A DNA stretch of 64,000 bases from Mytilisepta virgata (GCA_028015205.1 CM051514.1:33372150-33436149); one strand, 5' to 3'. Shown: positions 35,901 through 41,550, counted from the stretch's first letter. Notes: a model not told the origin generated them from the sequence alone. A program made the numbers and translations.

Positions 35901-38900
35901 ACATAATATGTAAATTAGGAAAAGATGACATGGTAGCATTAGGCGTCCTGAATCCAGCTGACATGATGCGTCTCCGAACCAGCTGCATTAGCTTTGGTTC
36001 ACAGAAACCGAGCAAAGTGGCACAGCCACAGGTATATGAATTAATGTTTTAACAAATGACCATATTATATACTTAATTTCGAGGTAATTTTCAACATGTT
36101 CACACAAAAATACCCTTTCTTTTCCCCCCAAAAAAATAACAGAGACATATAATACAAGGGATTGGCAACTTCTTAAGAGTCCTGTTAAAAGTTCAAAATA
36201 TCATCCAGCCACACATTTACTGGTTCGATTTTATTTCAATTATATTTCTGCATACAGTAAAACAAGTTTTATATTGATAACTTTTGTCATATTTTAATTC
36301 GAAAATGAAAAATATAAACACTAAAATAACAATATTAATGCAGCTTGAATTTGTATTGTTACCTTTTTGAACTTCTTTTTTAATCATTTACATGAAACAG
36401 CACACCCACCTGGCAGTTTTTTAAAAGAACTGTTGAACCGATGCAAATGAAAAAAACATGAAAAATGATGCATGATTTTTATGAATTCATAGGGGGTTGA
36501 ATGAAATGATGGTTTCGTACATTATCGGTATAGGATGTGCATCTTTGAAAATCATAATTTATTCACAGCAGAAGAAAATCTCAATTGTTTTACTCACTTT
36601 ACATATTTCATGTACTTTTCAGATCATAAAAACCCAAAATTTTATGAAAGTTGTCCATATAATTTCAATTTTGTCCTTACAAGTTACATTACTCTAATAT
36701 TTGATTTTATACTAGGAAGTGTAACTTTGAAAATTGGAATTTCACCTCTGAGGGAACTTCTTTGAGCAAAATCTCAATTGTTTTACTCACCTTACATATT
36801 TCATGTACTTTTGAGTTTAAAAAAAGCCAAATTTTTATGAAAGTTGTCAATATACATGTAATTTCAATTTTGTCCTTACATTACTTGTAAACCAAAACAA
36901 GACGACATCACTCACTCAAATAGTTCCCTTTTTTAAAACATTTGTAACGTTACATAATTTTAAATTGTTTTTTTATTTTGTTAAATGTTATAGATAAACT
37001 GATCACATACACAAAGATGTGATGGAACAATTTTTGCATCAGGTCTCGTCGTTTGCATGACTGTGCGACTCGTAGTGATACAGCTCATTCAACCGACTCG
37101 ACCTGATACAAGAAGTTTTACCATCACACTATGTATATAATCTCTATTTATACATTATCGATATAGAAAAGTGCAACTTTGAAAATTGAAATTTCTCCTC
37201 TGAGGGAACTTCTTTGAGCAAAATCTTAATTGTTTTACTTAATACACATATTTCATGTACTTTTCAGATCATAAAAAGCTAAATTTTTATAATAGTGGCC
37301 TATGACGCTATGTAATCCTTACATTACTCTAATAGTTAATTTCATACATTATCGGTATTTGAAGTGCATCTTTGAAATTGAAATTCCTCCTTTGAGGAAA
37401 CTTCTTTGAATGAAAACTTAATTATTTTACTCACCTTACATATATGTCATGCACTTTTCAGGTCATAAAAAGCCAGATTTTTATAATATTTACTCGTATA
37501 ATTCCAATATTTGTCCTTACATTACTCTAACATTATCGGTATAAAAAGTGCAACTTTGAAAATTGTAATTTCTTCTCTGACAAAACTGTTTTTTAGCAAA
37601 ATCTGAATTGTAATACTCATCTTACATCTTACAATAAATTATGATTTTCAAAGATGCACATTCTATACCGATAATGTACGAAACAATCATTTCATTCAAC
37701 CCCCTATGAATTCATAAAAATCATGCATCATTTTTCATGTTTTTTTCATTTGCATCGGTTCAACAGTTCTTTTAAAAAACTGCCAGGTGGGTGTGCTGTT
37801 TCATGTAAATGATTAAAAAAGAAGTTCAAAAAGGTAACAATACAAATTCAAGCTGCATTAATATTGTTATTTTAGTGTTTATATTTTTCATTTTCGAATT
37901 AAAATATGACAAAAGTTATCAATATAAAACTTGTTTTACTGTATGCAGAAATATAATTGAAATAAAATCGAACCAGTAAATGTGTGGCTGGATGATATTT
38001 TGAACTTTTAACAGGACTCTTAAGAAGTTGCCAATCCCTTGTATTATATGTCTCTGTTATTTTTTGGGGGGGGAAAAGAAAGGGTATTTTTGTGTGAACA
38101 TGTTGAAAATTACCTCGAAATTAAGTATATAATATGGTCATTTGTTAAAACATTAATTCATATACCTGTGGCTGTGCCACTTTGCTCGGTTTCTGTGAAC
38201 CAAAGCTAATGCAGCTGGTTCGGAGACGCATCATGTCAGCTGGATTCAGGACGCCTAATGCTACCATGTCATCTTTTCCTAATTTACATATTATGTCTGG
38301 CGTTATCTTTTCCCTTTCAAAATTGGTATATAAATGTTGTAAATTGCACTCCTGCAACACAGCTTCCATTTTCTTCGGTGTATACAAAATATATGTCTAT
38401 GAATTTTATCCGTTCTCGTTAACATTCGTAAAATTGCCGAAGTTTTTCCGGCTTTTTCCGTCAAGTATCATCATCATCGAAAAATCGTATAATGAAGAAT
38501 GCACCGAATATAATGATTTATCTACCGCATATAATGATTTTGTGACTGCATATAACAATGGAAAAAGAATGCACTCCACACAATGATGTATGCACTGAAT
38601 ATAACGATTTATCTACTGAGTATAAAGTCATAAGCATTGAATGGAATGATTAATGTACTGAATATAATGAAACAAGTACTGAATATAATGTTTTAACTAC
38701 CACATATAATGCATTAACTACCACATATAATGTTTTAAGTACCACATATAATGAAGTTCGTACCGAATATAATGCAATCAGTACCGAATATAATGTTAAA
38801 CTGACCATACATAATGGTAAAAGCACCACACACTATGATGCAAGCACTGAATACAATGATCAATGTACCGAATATAATGAAATAAGCACCGGATATGATT

Positions 38901-40501
38901 TAAAAAGTACCGAATATAATGCTTTAACTACCACAAAGAATGCCTTTACTACCACAAAGAATGCCTTTACTACCACATATAATGCATTTACTACCACATA
39001 TAATGGTTTAAGCACCACATACAATGAAGTTTGCACCGAATATAATGCAATTAGTACCGAATATAATGTTCAAATGACCACACATAATGGTAAAAGCACC
39101 ACACACAGTGGCATAAGCACCACACACAATGATGTATGGACCGAATATATTAAAAAAAGCACCGAATATAAAGATCGAATACAACATAAGGCAGTTGTGG
39201 CTTTCCATAAAAAGACGTTCAAATACCGGACCTAATGAAATTTTGGCAGTCAGGACTCACAGGACCGACGATTTTCGCGAATTCTATAACTGATCTTATT
39301 TTTGGTATGTGAGCTTATAATGATGAGTTACAGAGTTAATTATTGTGAGAGTTACTGCCAAAATAATAGATTTCTGAACTTTTTTTCGCAAATCCTCCTA
39401 CCAAACAATCTAATTTTTGGTATATGAGCTTCTAATTACAGAGGTGTTTACATCTGTGATTTGGCCGTTGTGTCTACGAATTTCAGTGAAAAAATATGGA
39501 CTATGATTTTCATTGCAAAATCTATGGTTGTCATTCGCTTGTTCGGAAAATTTTCGTTTCGTTACAACATCTGTAAAATTCCTTTCTGGATCACTTAAAT
39601 GCTTAAAAGCAGCAGAATTTCCATGCTTTAAAATGCCTTTGAGACATAGCAAATAAATCAATATGGCAGCAAGCAATGTCCAAGAAGATAGATCAGACTG
39701 GACTAACCGATGACAAACAAATCTAGAAAAACGTGCATGCACTATACAACAAGCCTTTTATGGTAATTGTCGCTACCCCTGTGTTGACTTTCGACATGTC
39801 ACTCACCTTTGAATTTTTTTCTTGATCATAAATGCAATAAAAATAGATTTTTACCAGTAATTAATTTTAATAGGGTTTTACAGCCAGGTTTCAATACTTA
39901 CATGTATATAATAATACCACCTAAACTCTGGACCAATATTAGGATCATCAAATACATTTTGTTTTTCAAATCATAACAGTATCATTTGCCTTTCAAAAGT
40001 AATAACTAAAATTACCTGCCCTTTTTGAATTGTATACAAGTATACCTCACTACAACCAGGGCTCAAACTTGATGATCTTATAATCGGGTCTATACATAAG
40101 AACTTTGTTACTGTCAATTTAGTTCTTCAGATTGAGGATTCATAAAACATCTCAAAGTTTAGGATTTTCTAAGCTTATCATCCATTCAAATACATAAACT
40201 GACCAATCAGATTTCTGGGCATTTTAAAATTCAGAAGTTTGAGGAAAAATTTTGATTTCTGAAGCTCATGAAATCAGACTCAGAATAAGATCTGTGAGAT
40301 TTATTGTTAAGTATTATGCTAATGTTTATTTACATTTGTAGGAAACTTGCTATTATAGCATATGCTTGTGTTTTGCTAATATTCCAAAAACTGTTCTTTC
40401 AGAATGAAGATACACACCAGGAATATGAACCAGGATTTGTACCGGGAAAAGATAATTATTTTTTTAAAACAAGTGGTCTCTATTTTGAAAAACTCCATTG
40501 A
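2426..40501 (+). CDS. NDUFA10: NADH dehydrogenase [ubiquinone] 1 alpha subcomplex subunit 10 (complex I 42-kDa subunit), 8 coding exons
   Basis: Accessory subunit of mitochondrial complex I on the matrix side, of the deoxynucleoside-kinase fold. Joining 2426-2969, 14864-14950, 18326-18447, 20718-20806, 21766-21820, 26287-26399, 26957-27071 and 40403-40501 gives 1224 nt (407 residues plus stop), with every intron GT-AG and every phase matching; insect homologues are about the same length. Residues 1-40 are basic and lack acids until 45, as in a mitochondrial presequence. A degenerate P-loop GNIGTDK lies at 86-92, and TGQGVVVERSPWSD, the family's most recognisable block, spans the exon 1/2 junction (ERS at 188-190). 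The end, YEPGFVPGKDNYFF, matches the YxPGY tail of homologues. ATG 2426 is the only start that keeps the presequence. Introns 1 (11.9 kb) and 7 (13.3 kb) are swollen by mobile elements, but the reading frame is intact. Confidence 0.93.
3290..4110 (+). repeat. Left satellite array, about 45-60-bp unit
   Basis: About fifteen copies of a unit containing ggttacataccagttacaaa followed by tctttttggactttcttataaa. Copies differ by substitutions and small indels, more than in the right array. Orientation is opposite to the array at 10090-13170. The repeat happens to be open in one frame (VTYQLQIFL), which is not evidence of a gene. Confidence 0.9.
4111..5039. other. AT-rich spacer, no gene seen
   Basis: Interior of the 11-kb insertion. 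Only short fortuitous reading frames are present and no splice-consistent exon was recognised. Confidence 0.5.
5040..5860 (+). repeat. Tandem repeat of about 180 bp, four to five copies
   Basis: Each copy holds 'acccctgtgggcc' followed by 'aaaatcaaaat', 'cttattgcgcatctac' and a run reading 'gacaatattgtatag'. Reverse-complement single copies of the same family occur at about 15150-15300 and 17640-17820, so this is a dispersed repeat with a tandem core. Confidence 0.75.
5861..6900 (+). repeat. Diverged tandem repeat array of dispersed element
   Basis: Copies of about 120 bp recur between 6040 and 6720, each with 'cccatagggttctatgttaaac', 'catcttggattt' and 'agaggacca'. At 6740-6790 'cacttggcgtctgtcgtcatccgttaactttt' follows, a phrase shared with the repeats at 21920 and 28440. 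No gene is seen. Confidence 0.65.
6901..7830. repeat. Duplicated segment with homopolymer C/A tracts
   Basis: The block 'gtttctgacacagaataactgaaatcaaagaacttagaattgg' at about 7001-7043 recurs at 7690-7730, in each case followed by 'cttcttgtgca' and a C-run then A-run. C-runs occur at 7105-7122, 7186-7196, 7330-7345 and 7796-7815. Reading frames here come from the low-complexity tracts. Confidence 0.7.
8040..8513. repeat. Repeat with internal duplication, ending in a 14-bp-arm hairpin
   Basis: The sentence 'ctgttgggaccaaaactcccaaaatcaatcccaacc' occurs at about 8148 and 8309. The segment closes with cgacgacg-rich DNA and a hairpin at 8482-8510 (ATACGACCGCAAAA paired with TTTTGCAGTCGTAT). A related half hairpin lies near 6891. 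This is a dispersed element end, not a gene. Confidence 0.65.
8514..9487 (+). mobile_element. Helentron-like repeat copy, 5'-truncated
   Basis: It carries the family phrases 'tgaaccta/aacttagtttaacataggaccctatggg' and 'aaatcttcttgtctgaaac' in imperfect tandem units. It ends with gtgagcgatacaggctcttgagagcctcttg at 9487, the family's 3' hairpin, followed by T. The 5' hairpin is missing. Confidence 0.6.
9700..9872 (+). pseudogene. LINE ORF2 C-terminal fragment
   Basis: The frame reads NLNVRKCTVGRTPMFVERYC then RLIKYWFKMLNSDN, a pattern I recognise from the region after the reverse transcriptase of non-LTR elements in molluscs (typically VYGELGRxPL...R...IKYWFKI). It lacks the rest of the protein. 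It sits between the dispersed repeats and the right satellite array of the 11-kb insertion. Confidence 0.5.
10090..13170 (-). repeat. Right satellite array with higher-order repeat of about 273 bp
   Basis: About 65 monomers of 45-47 bp, each beginning gtaactgatatgtaacc (or gtaactggtatgtaacc). At least four monomer types differ in the second half: attttataagaaagcctc, acccttttataagaaag, agtttataaaataaagac and agtttataaaataagggc. The last type recurs at about 10748, 11228, 11775, 12048 and 12319. After removing the 205-bp insertion, the spacings are about 275, 547, 273 and 271, so six monomers form a higher-order unit. Orientation is the reverse of the array at 3290-4110. Long open frames here are products of the repeat. 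Confidence 0.92.
10997..11201. mobile_element. 205-bp MITE inserted in a satellite monomer, TA target duplication
   Basis: The ends CTGTAAATTCGGAAATTATT and AATAATTTCTGAATTTACAG are inverted repeats with one mismatch in 23 bases. They are flanked by TA at 10995-10996 and 11202-11203. Neighbouring satellite monomers give the empty site (ccttttataagaaagcc), so the boundaries and the TA duplication are read directly. TA duplication suggests a Tc1/mariner-type mobiliser (established rule), but there is no internal gene. Confidence 0.9.
13434..13457. repeat. Hairpin of GATGAGTCC motif
   Basis: ATGATGAGTC and GACTCATCAT are perfect 10-bp arms around CTGG. Further copies of gatgagtccc/gggactcatc follow to 13514, making a cluster of alternating inverted copies inside the 11-kb insertion. 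Confidence 0.65.
13520..14863. other. End of insertion and intron 1 remainder, no gene
   Basis: It contains the right terminus of the 11-kb element (to 14034), then intron sequence. At 14310-14385 a short tandem 'tggtccgaaaccccaatagtc' occurs, related to a common bivalve repeat. No exon other than NDUFA10 exon 2 at 14864 is seen. Confidence 0.5.
14864..14950 (+). CDS. NDUFA10: NDUFA10 coding exon 2
   Basis: Acceptor tttag and donor aaaag|gtaacc. It encodes QGVVVERSPWSDRCFADALA and on to RK, including the conserved ERS motif. 87 nt, phase 1 in and out. Confidence 0.95.
15150..15300 (-). repeat. Copy of the 180-bp dispersed repeat
   Basis: It contains 'ggggcacacaggggtcgaa', 'caagcttgtgacc' and 'tacaccatatgcagatgcgcaat', the reverse complement of the tandem family at 5040-5860. 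A second such copy is at 17640-17820. Confidence 0.65.
15535..16011 (+). pseudogene. Frameshifted exon of an unrecognised, probably element-borne gene
   Basis: Three consecutive coding-like stretches lie in three different frames. MGDKIVLSSTVRIKYKDTSK starts at 15535. A second stretch (15600-15820) contains MWSDVLYDLTTDDWHNIDKL and EIRVVYEFDKRLKF. A third (15819-16011) contains FDILRDAPPSSSDDNNNN and NAFDVLMGK and ends at a good donor, actg|gtaagt. The continuity of composition suggests one original frame broken by two frameshifts. I do not recognise the protein. It lies in NDUFA10 intron 2 among repeats, so a transposon or retrogene origin is likely. Confidence 0.4.
16020..17049. other. Intron 2 DNA, nothing definite
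   Basis: AT-rich intron. At 16270-16345 'gttattttgtgtgtcatttggactcttttg...tctcattggcattcataccat' is a phrase typical of bivalve retroelement 3' ends. No exon is seen. Confidence 0.4.
17050..17624 (+). mobile_element. Helentron-like repeat copy, 5'-truncated
   Basis: Three or more imperfect tandem units of about 165 bp carry 'aagatggccgccac', 'aacttagtttaacat' and 'aaaaatcttcttgtctgaaaccac'. The 3' end reads caggtgagcgatacaggctcttgagagcctctag and is followed by T. Confidence 0.7.
17640..17820 (-). repeat. Second copy of the 180-bp dispersed repeat
   Basis: It shares 'acaccatatgcagatgc', 'ggggcacacaggggtcgaa' and 'aagcttgtgacct' with 15150-15300, in the same orientation. Confidence 0.65.
18326..18447 (+). 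CDS. NDUFA10: NDUFA10 coding exon 3
   Basis: Acceptor ttttttcag and donor caat|gtaagt. It encodes GKEYYNNIYDRVTEFLWKPH and LTIYID, matching the family's KPHLVIYID strand. 122 nt, phase 1 in, phase 0 out. Confidence 0.95.
18520..18710 (+). repeat. Fragment of the 'gacgaaagtcgtggaaggcga' dispersed repeat
   Basis: It shares its start with the element at 23965 (cacacctgcgacaggaagtcgtgaaagcga). Here only one internal unit remains. It begins about 70 bases after NDUFA10 exon 3. Confidence 0.55.
18715..19015 (+). mobile_element. Probable SINE remnant with conserved central domain
   Basis: It contains a B-box-like gtggttttgatcctc, then 'ttggtatttgctgcttctccgcctagcacgc' and 'tcagtataatgtgtctaagtggggtg', phrases I associate with widespread molluscan SINE central domains. 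The A box and both ends are not clear, so the limits are approximate. Confidence 0.5.
19480..20110. repeat. Inverted repeat and tandem tagatcttggatagaat array
   Basis: TACACCTATTG...ATGTCCAATCCGGA at 19488-19519 is inverted at 19814-19848 (tccggattggacat...caataggtgta), defining a foldback of about 360 bp. It runs into an array of about ten copies of tagatcttggatagaattta, period 22-27 bp, from 19855 to 20108, with two earlier copies at 19443-19485. Confidence 0.8.
20718..20806 (+). CDS. NDUFA10: NDUFA10 coding exon 4
   Basis: Acceptor gttacag and donor ctcca|gtgagt. It encodes LTDKYLQGIEDSYKNKVLPF, matching the family's AYLQDIENAYK helix. A second GT at 20811 was not used because it breaks the frame with exon 5. 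Confidence 0.93.
21150..21478. mobile_element. Possible hAT-like non-autonomous element
   Basis: Both sides carry inverted 'tagcccaga' / 'tctgggcta' motifs around a non-coding centre, and the right side ends in gatccctg. The left terminus cannot be fixed and no target duplication was found, so this is tentative. Confidence 0.3.
21766..21820 (+). CDS. NDUFA10: NDUFA10 coding exon 5
   Basis: A 55-nt exon between gttttcag and gatgag|gtatta. It encodes KHGELLTFDVDDLSNMDE. The first base completes the Gln codon left by exon 4. Confidence 0.92.
21891..22760 (+). mobile_element. Helentron-like repeat copy with 5' end, lacking 3' hairpin
   Basis: It begins AGCTAACCTGGCC-AAA-GGCCATATGAGC after a T-run, then 'catcacttggcgtccgtcgtc' and 'gttaactttt'. 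Five diverged tandem units of about 165 bp follow, each with 'ttggccaaatggaac' and 'aacatggctgcca'. The 3' hairpin is absent. Confidence 0.7.
22761..23960. other. Intron 5 DNA, nothing recognised
   Basis: AT-rich. The only reading frames are short and fortuitous, and no repeat from elsewhere in the window is obvious. Confidence 0.4.
23965..25195 (+). repeat. Dispersed element with about seven tandem units of 160-170 bp
   Basis: It begins with cacacctgcgacaggaagtcgtgaaagcga. The repeated unit contains 'cagtctgacacctg', 'gaccttgacctcaatttcatg', 'agtccatttctcagcaac' and 'cctagacccaccatatttggtcaatagatag'. Related single units occur at 18560-18700 and in reverse at 46640-47030. Confidence 0.85.
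25224..25488 (+). mobile_element. Full-length tRNA-derived SINE with 13-bp target duplication
   Basis: The head resembles a leucine- or serine-type tRNA: A box tggccgagtggtctagg at 25232-25248 and B box gagttcgaatctc at about 25300-25312. A conserved body follows with 'ggtcggtggttttctccggg' and 'cttcctccaccaataaaaactgg', then an (aaacc)n tail. CACTTAGATTTCG flanks it at 25211-25223 and 25489-25501. RNA polymerase III transcription is inferred from the boxes. Confidence 0.9.
26287..26399 (+). CDS. NDUFA10: NDUFA10 coding exon 6
   Basis: Acceptor aattttag and donor gatgat|gtaagt. It encodes ILYDMQKLDLEP through WNWNVMRM, the equivalent of the EDIEYLKF region of homologues. Phase 0 in, phase 2 out. 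Confidence 0.92.
26815..26925 (+). mobile_element. 3' fragment of the same SINE family
   Basis: 'cttcctccaccaataaaaact' followed by 'ataaaacaccaaccaa' and an A/C-rich tail matches the 3' half of 25224-25488 with decay. It lies in NDUFA10 intron 6, about 30 bases before exon 7. Confidence 0.65.
26957..27071 (+). CDS. NDUFA10: NDUFA10 coding exon 7
   Basis: Acceptor cttttcag and donor ccctt|gtaagt. It encodes VNDDSHLKQKLFLTADPTFM through FETVVTL. It completes the Met codon split by the previous intron and ends in phase 0. Confidence 0.92.
27135..27599 (+). pseudogene. Reverse-transcriptase C-terminal remnant (Penelope-like or related retroelement)
   Basis: A 154-codon open frame reads YLDLYLYIDNNGQLKSKLYD, then DDFNFPIVNFPF, YDVYISQLIRYCLACALYGD and LLSRKLLREGYVQ. 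This is a pattern I recognise as the segment just after the catalytic palm in a reverse-transcriptase family abundant in molluscs and cnidarians (FLDLxLxI...KxYDKRDDFxFxIVNFP). The N-terminal catalytic part with the YxDD box is missing, so the copy is 5'-truncated. It begins about 60 bases after NDUFA10 exon 7. Clade is uncertain: Penelope-like is my best guess. Confidence 0.6.
27600..27935 (+). repeat. 3' untranslated tail of the reverse-transcriptase element
   Basis: It continues directly from the stop at 27599 with 'gacttgacactttactgg', 'tgacgggtgccgtta', 'ggagcaggacatgcttaccc' and 'ggagcacctgatatcactccc'. The same phrases recur without the coding part at 42056-42310, 45150-45350 (-), 45510-45790 (-) and 50728-50970, so this copy links that common repeat to its retroelement. 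Confidence 0.75.
28165..28396 (+). repeat. 5' half of a dispersed repeat split by a nested insertion
   Basis: It runs parallel to 58870-59107 ('gctggtggaccctaggcccccgagggtattcgcc' through 'ataagtttggttttt') and stops at 28396. Its 3' half resumes at 31942. The uninterrupted copy at 58870-59235 supplies the empty site. Confidence 0.88.
28397..30351 (+). mobile_element. Helentron-like (HINE/pearl-type) element, complete, with ~166-bp tandem core
   Basis: It starts with the hairpin AGCTCACCTGGC-TAAAA-GCCAGGGTGAGCT (28397-28426). A run of cgtccgtcgtccgt follows. Then come about nine tandem units of 166 bp carrying 'aagatggccgccagcgggg', 'aacttagtttaacatagg' and 'ggtgctgaccaagtgttgtt'. The 3' end is caggtgagcgacacaggctcttgagagcctctag at 30351, where caggtgagc is complementary to the 5' end. 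It is flanked by T-runs. Subterminal inverted repeats, a terminal hairpin, T|T insertion and no target duplication fit Helentron-derived non-autonomous elements. No helicase is present. Confidence 0.75.
30352..31941 (-). mobile_element. 5'-truncated LINE with poly(A) tail and 15-bp target duplication
   Basis: On the minus strand the element runs from 31941 to a poly(A) tail (12 T on the plus strand, 30352-30363), with an AATAAA signal in reverse near 30377. It splits a dispersed repeat, and ATAAGTTTGGTTTTT occurs on both sides (28382-28396 and 31942-31956). The Helentron-like element now sits between the tail and the left duplication. This is the classic outcome of target-primed reverse transcription. 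Confidence 0.85.
31052..31940 (-). pseudogene. LINE ORF2 C-terminus with zinc-knuckle (zf-RVT)
   Basis: Reading minus from 31940, the frame gives FLKFLSIVNFHEDKTSFQNL, continues to KLFEKGIR, meets one TAA at about 31737, and resumes in the same frame through YVNDFINSDGN and MEYNSIISCLNHM to a stop at 31052. KLQWLQFRINHNILVTDRIL followed by CSFCNNETETIEHIFWKC is the zf-RVT domain found at the C-terminus of many LINE ORF2 proteins: Cys-x2-Cys, then His and Cys. The single nonsense codon and good preservation suggest a fairly young copy. Catalytic domains are missing through 5' truncation. Confidence 0.8.
31942..32080 (+). repeat. 3' half of the split dispersed repeat
   Basis: 'ataagtttggtttttggtcttccaaa' through 'gtcgtatacagcatagtataaatttac' and 'agtatctttggattgttatttt' matches 59095-59232. 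It resumes exactly after the LINE insertion. Confidence 0.88.
32564..34091 (+). mobile_element. Helentron-like element, both ends present
   Basis: It starts AGCTCACCTATCCTAGACAGGTTAGCT after seven T and ends caggtgagcgattcaggctcttgggagcctcttg, followed by T. The interior has two long units ('acatggctgccatggctaaaaatagaac', 'aagatctacctgccatga') and lacks the aagatggccgcc tandem core, so it is a different subfamily from 28397-30351. The 3' hairpin has one mispair. Confidence 0.72.
34092..34988. other. Intron 7 DNA, nothing recognised
   Basis: AT-rich sequence between the Helentron-like element and the palindrome. Only short fortuitous frames occur. Confidence 0.4.
35020..35710 (+). repeat. Minisatellite of about 20-23 bp units
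   Basis: About thirty copies of 'cattatattcggtacttnnn' alternate with a variant 'cattatatgtggtagttnnn'. The ATTCGGT and TGTGGT types are interspersed in blocks. The mirror array is 38490-39185. Confidence 0.9.
35828..36031 (+). CDS. SAM-like domain exon in left palindrome arm
   Basis: From ATG 35828 (an upstream ATG at 35810 is also in frame) the exon encodes MEAVLQECNLQHLYTNFERE, then KITPDIICKLGKDDMVALGV, then LNPADMMRLRTSC, ending at donor cacag|gtatat. The spacing of hydrophobic residues (L..Y...F....I....L..L..DD...LGV....MRLR) fits a sterile alpha motif, a five-helix protein-interaction domain. No downstream exon is found between the arms. An identical copy lies in the right arm. It may be the first exon of a gene carried by the element. 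Whether it is expressed is unknown. Confidence 0.5.
36564..37632. repeat. Palindrome spacer with direct repeats of about 190 bp
   Basis: The phrases 'aactttgaaaattggaatttc(a/t)cctctgagggaacttctttgagcaaaatctcaattgttttactcac' and 'tttcatgtacttttcagatcataaaaagcc' occur four to five times, with decay, from 36580 to 37620. The first unit begins inside the left arm, so the arms probably grew from this repeat. Confidence 0.75.
37633..39208 (-). repeat. Right arm (1576 bp) of the palindrome
   Basis: Reverse complement of 34989-36563. It ends at ggcagttgtggctttccat. No target duplication is visible outside the arms (aaaagat on the left, aaaaaga on the right). Confidence 0.92.
38166..38369 (-). CDS. 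SAM-like domain exon, right palindrome arm copy
   Basis: The encoded residues are identical to those of the exon at 35828-36031, including the donor at 38165-38164. The lack of any amino-acid difference shows that the two arms are recent or kept alike by conversion. Confidence 0.5.
39209..40402. other. Remainder of intron 7, no gene
   Basis: Short near-duplicates 'aatttttggtatatgagcttctaatta' (39412) and 'tatttttggtatgtgagcttataatga' (39297) suggest a decayed repeat. No exon is seen before the NDUFA10 acceptor at 40402. Confidence 0.4.
40403..40501 (+). CDS. NDUFA10: NDUFA10 terminal coding exon 8
   Basis: Acceptor ctgttctttcag. It encodes NEDTHQEYEPGFVPGK and a short tail, then TGA at 40499-40501. 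The YEPGF block corresponds to the family's conserved YxPGY near the C-terminus, which is why this distant exon is assigned to the gene. Confidence 0.87.
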   Translation, partial: NEDTHQEYEPGFVPGKDNYFFKTSGLYFEKLH

Positions 40502-40586
40502 AATAACAGCTTTTAGGTTTTTCAGTAATATATTTTGTTTGAAAAAAAAACAATTCAGCATTTGTGTTAATTAACTTTAGATGCAG

Positions 40587-40592
40587 AATAAA
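40587..40592 (+). terminator. Candidate polyadenylation signal of NDUFA10
   Basis: AATAAA lies 86 bases after the stop codon and is the first good match. No transcript evidence is available. Confidence 0.5.
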
Positions 40593-40897
40593 GATAACCT
40601 GATGAAAACAAGTGGTTTTTTCTTTAATGGTCTCTGCATATTCAGACCCTCATATAATTTTTGTCTGGGTTACACAAAGTGCAAATCCAGCTTTTAGTAT
40701 TGTGTATTGCAAATATGGGCGAGCAGGCTGGTTTGGAAAATAGGGTACCTGTTGTGTGTAATCAACTCCTCCTACAACTTTTAAACCAAAACTTTGAAAC
40801 TTTGAAGAGTTTTTATGGACATTTTGAATTTCTGCATGAGATACATGTAGTATGATGTCATTTGAAGGAAAAATTCTAGTTTTGCATTGACTTTGGT

Positions 40898-41340
40898 GTT
40901 AATGAACTTACAATTTTTCTCGTATGCAGCCGATAAGTATATAGTATAGGACTGAACAAGGCTATAATATTGAATTATTACATTGTTGTTTTTGTATTGG
41001 CCTTGTTATTGGTCCGAGGCTTGCTGTATTGGCAAATACAGAAATAACCAGGTAATGATATCTTTATTAAAAAGGACAAATATACCTAAGGAGCAATCAA
41101 AACAAATGTAATCCATTGGACAGACAAACCTGGGAAGACAAATGAACAACCACAAGCAACAGATAAACACAGAAAACTAAAAAACAATGAACAACACGAA
41201 CTCCTATAAAACCAGGAGTGAACCCAGGTGCTACTTTGCCAATACAAAACAACAATGTAATAATTCAATATTATAGCCTTGTTTAGTCCTATACTATATA
41301 CTTATCGGCTGCATACGAGAAAAATTGTAAGTTCATTAAC
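40898..41340. mobile_element. Foldback unit: 103-bp inverted repeats around a retroelement 3' fragment
   Basis: The left arm 40898-41000 (gttaatgaacttacaatttt ... tttgtattgg) is the reverse complement of 41239-41340 with two or three differences. The loop (41001-41238) includes a minus-strand piece of the common retroelement 3' repeat ('aatccattggacagacaaacc', 'aacacgaactcctataaaacc'). It begins about 300 bp after the NDUFA10 polyadenylation signal. Confidence 0.85.
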
Positions 41341-41550
41341 TACTTTTCCAGTGCATATTGTCTTGATAATTTTTTTTTATGAATCAACTCTAAAAAATCA
41401 TAAGTATATACATGTCATTATAAGCTTATGTGTATAAAATCAGAAAATGTGATGAAAGATATTTTAAGTCAGAGCTAATAAGGAATAACTTATAATTATC
41501 GATTTTGAAGCACCTCAGATAGGATCAGGCATTTTTCTTTGATTATTGTT

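Larger units (their letters stand above)
34989..36563 (+). repeat. Left arm (1575 bp) of a near-perfect palindrome
   Basis: It is the reverse complement of 37633-39208 with only a few differences over the stretches compared, such as one base near 35573/38622 and a C-run length change near 36127. It starts at atggaaagccacaactgcc and ends at aatttatt. It holds a minisatellite (35020-35710) and a SAM-like exon (35810-36031). Confidence 0.92.

Noticed and set aside
38182..38586. 134-codon frames in both palindrome arms (also 35611-36015)
   Set aside because: They run antisense to the SAM-like exon and through the minisatellite. The TEYN/TAYN repeats come from the short unit.
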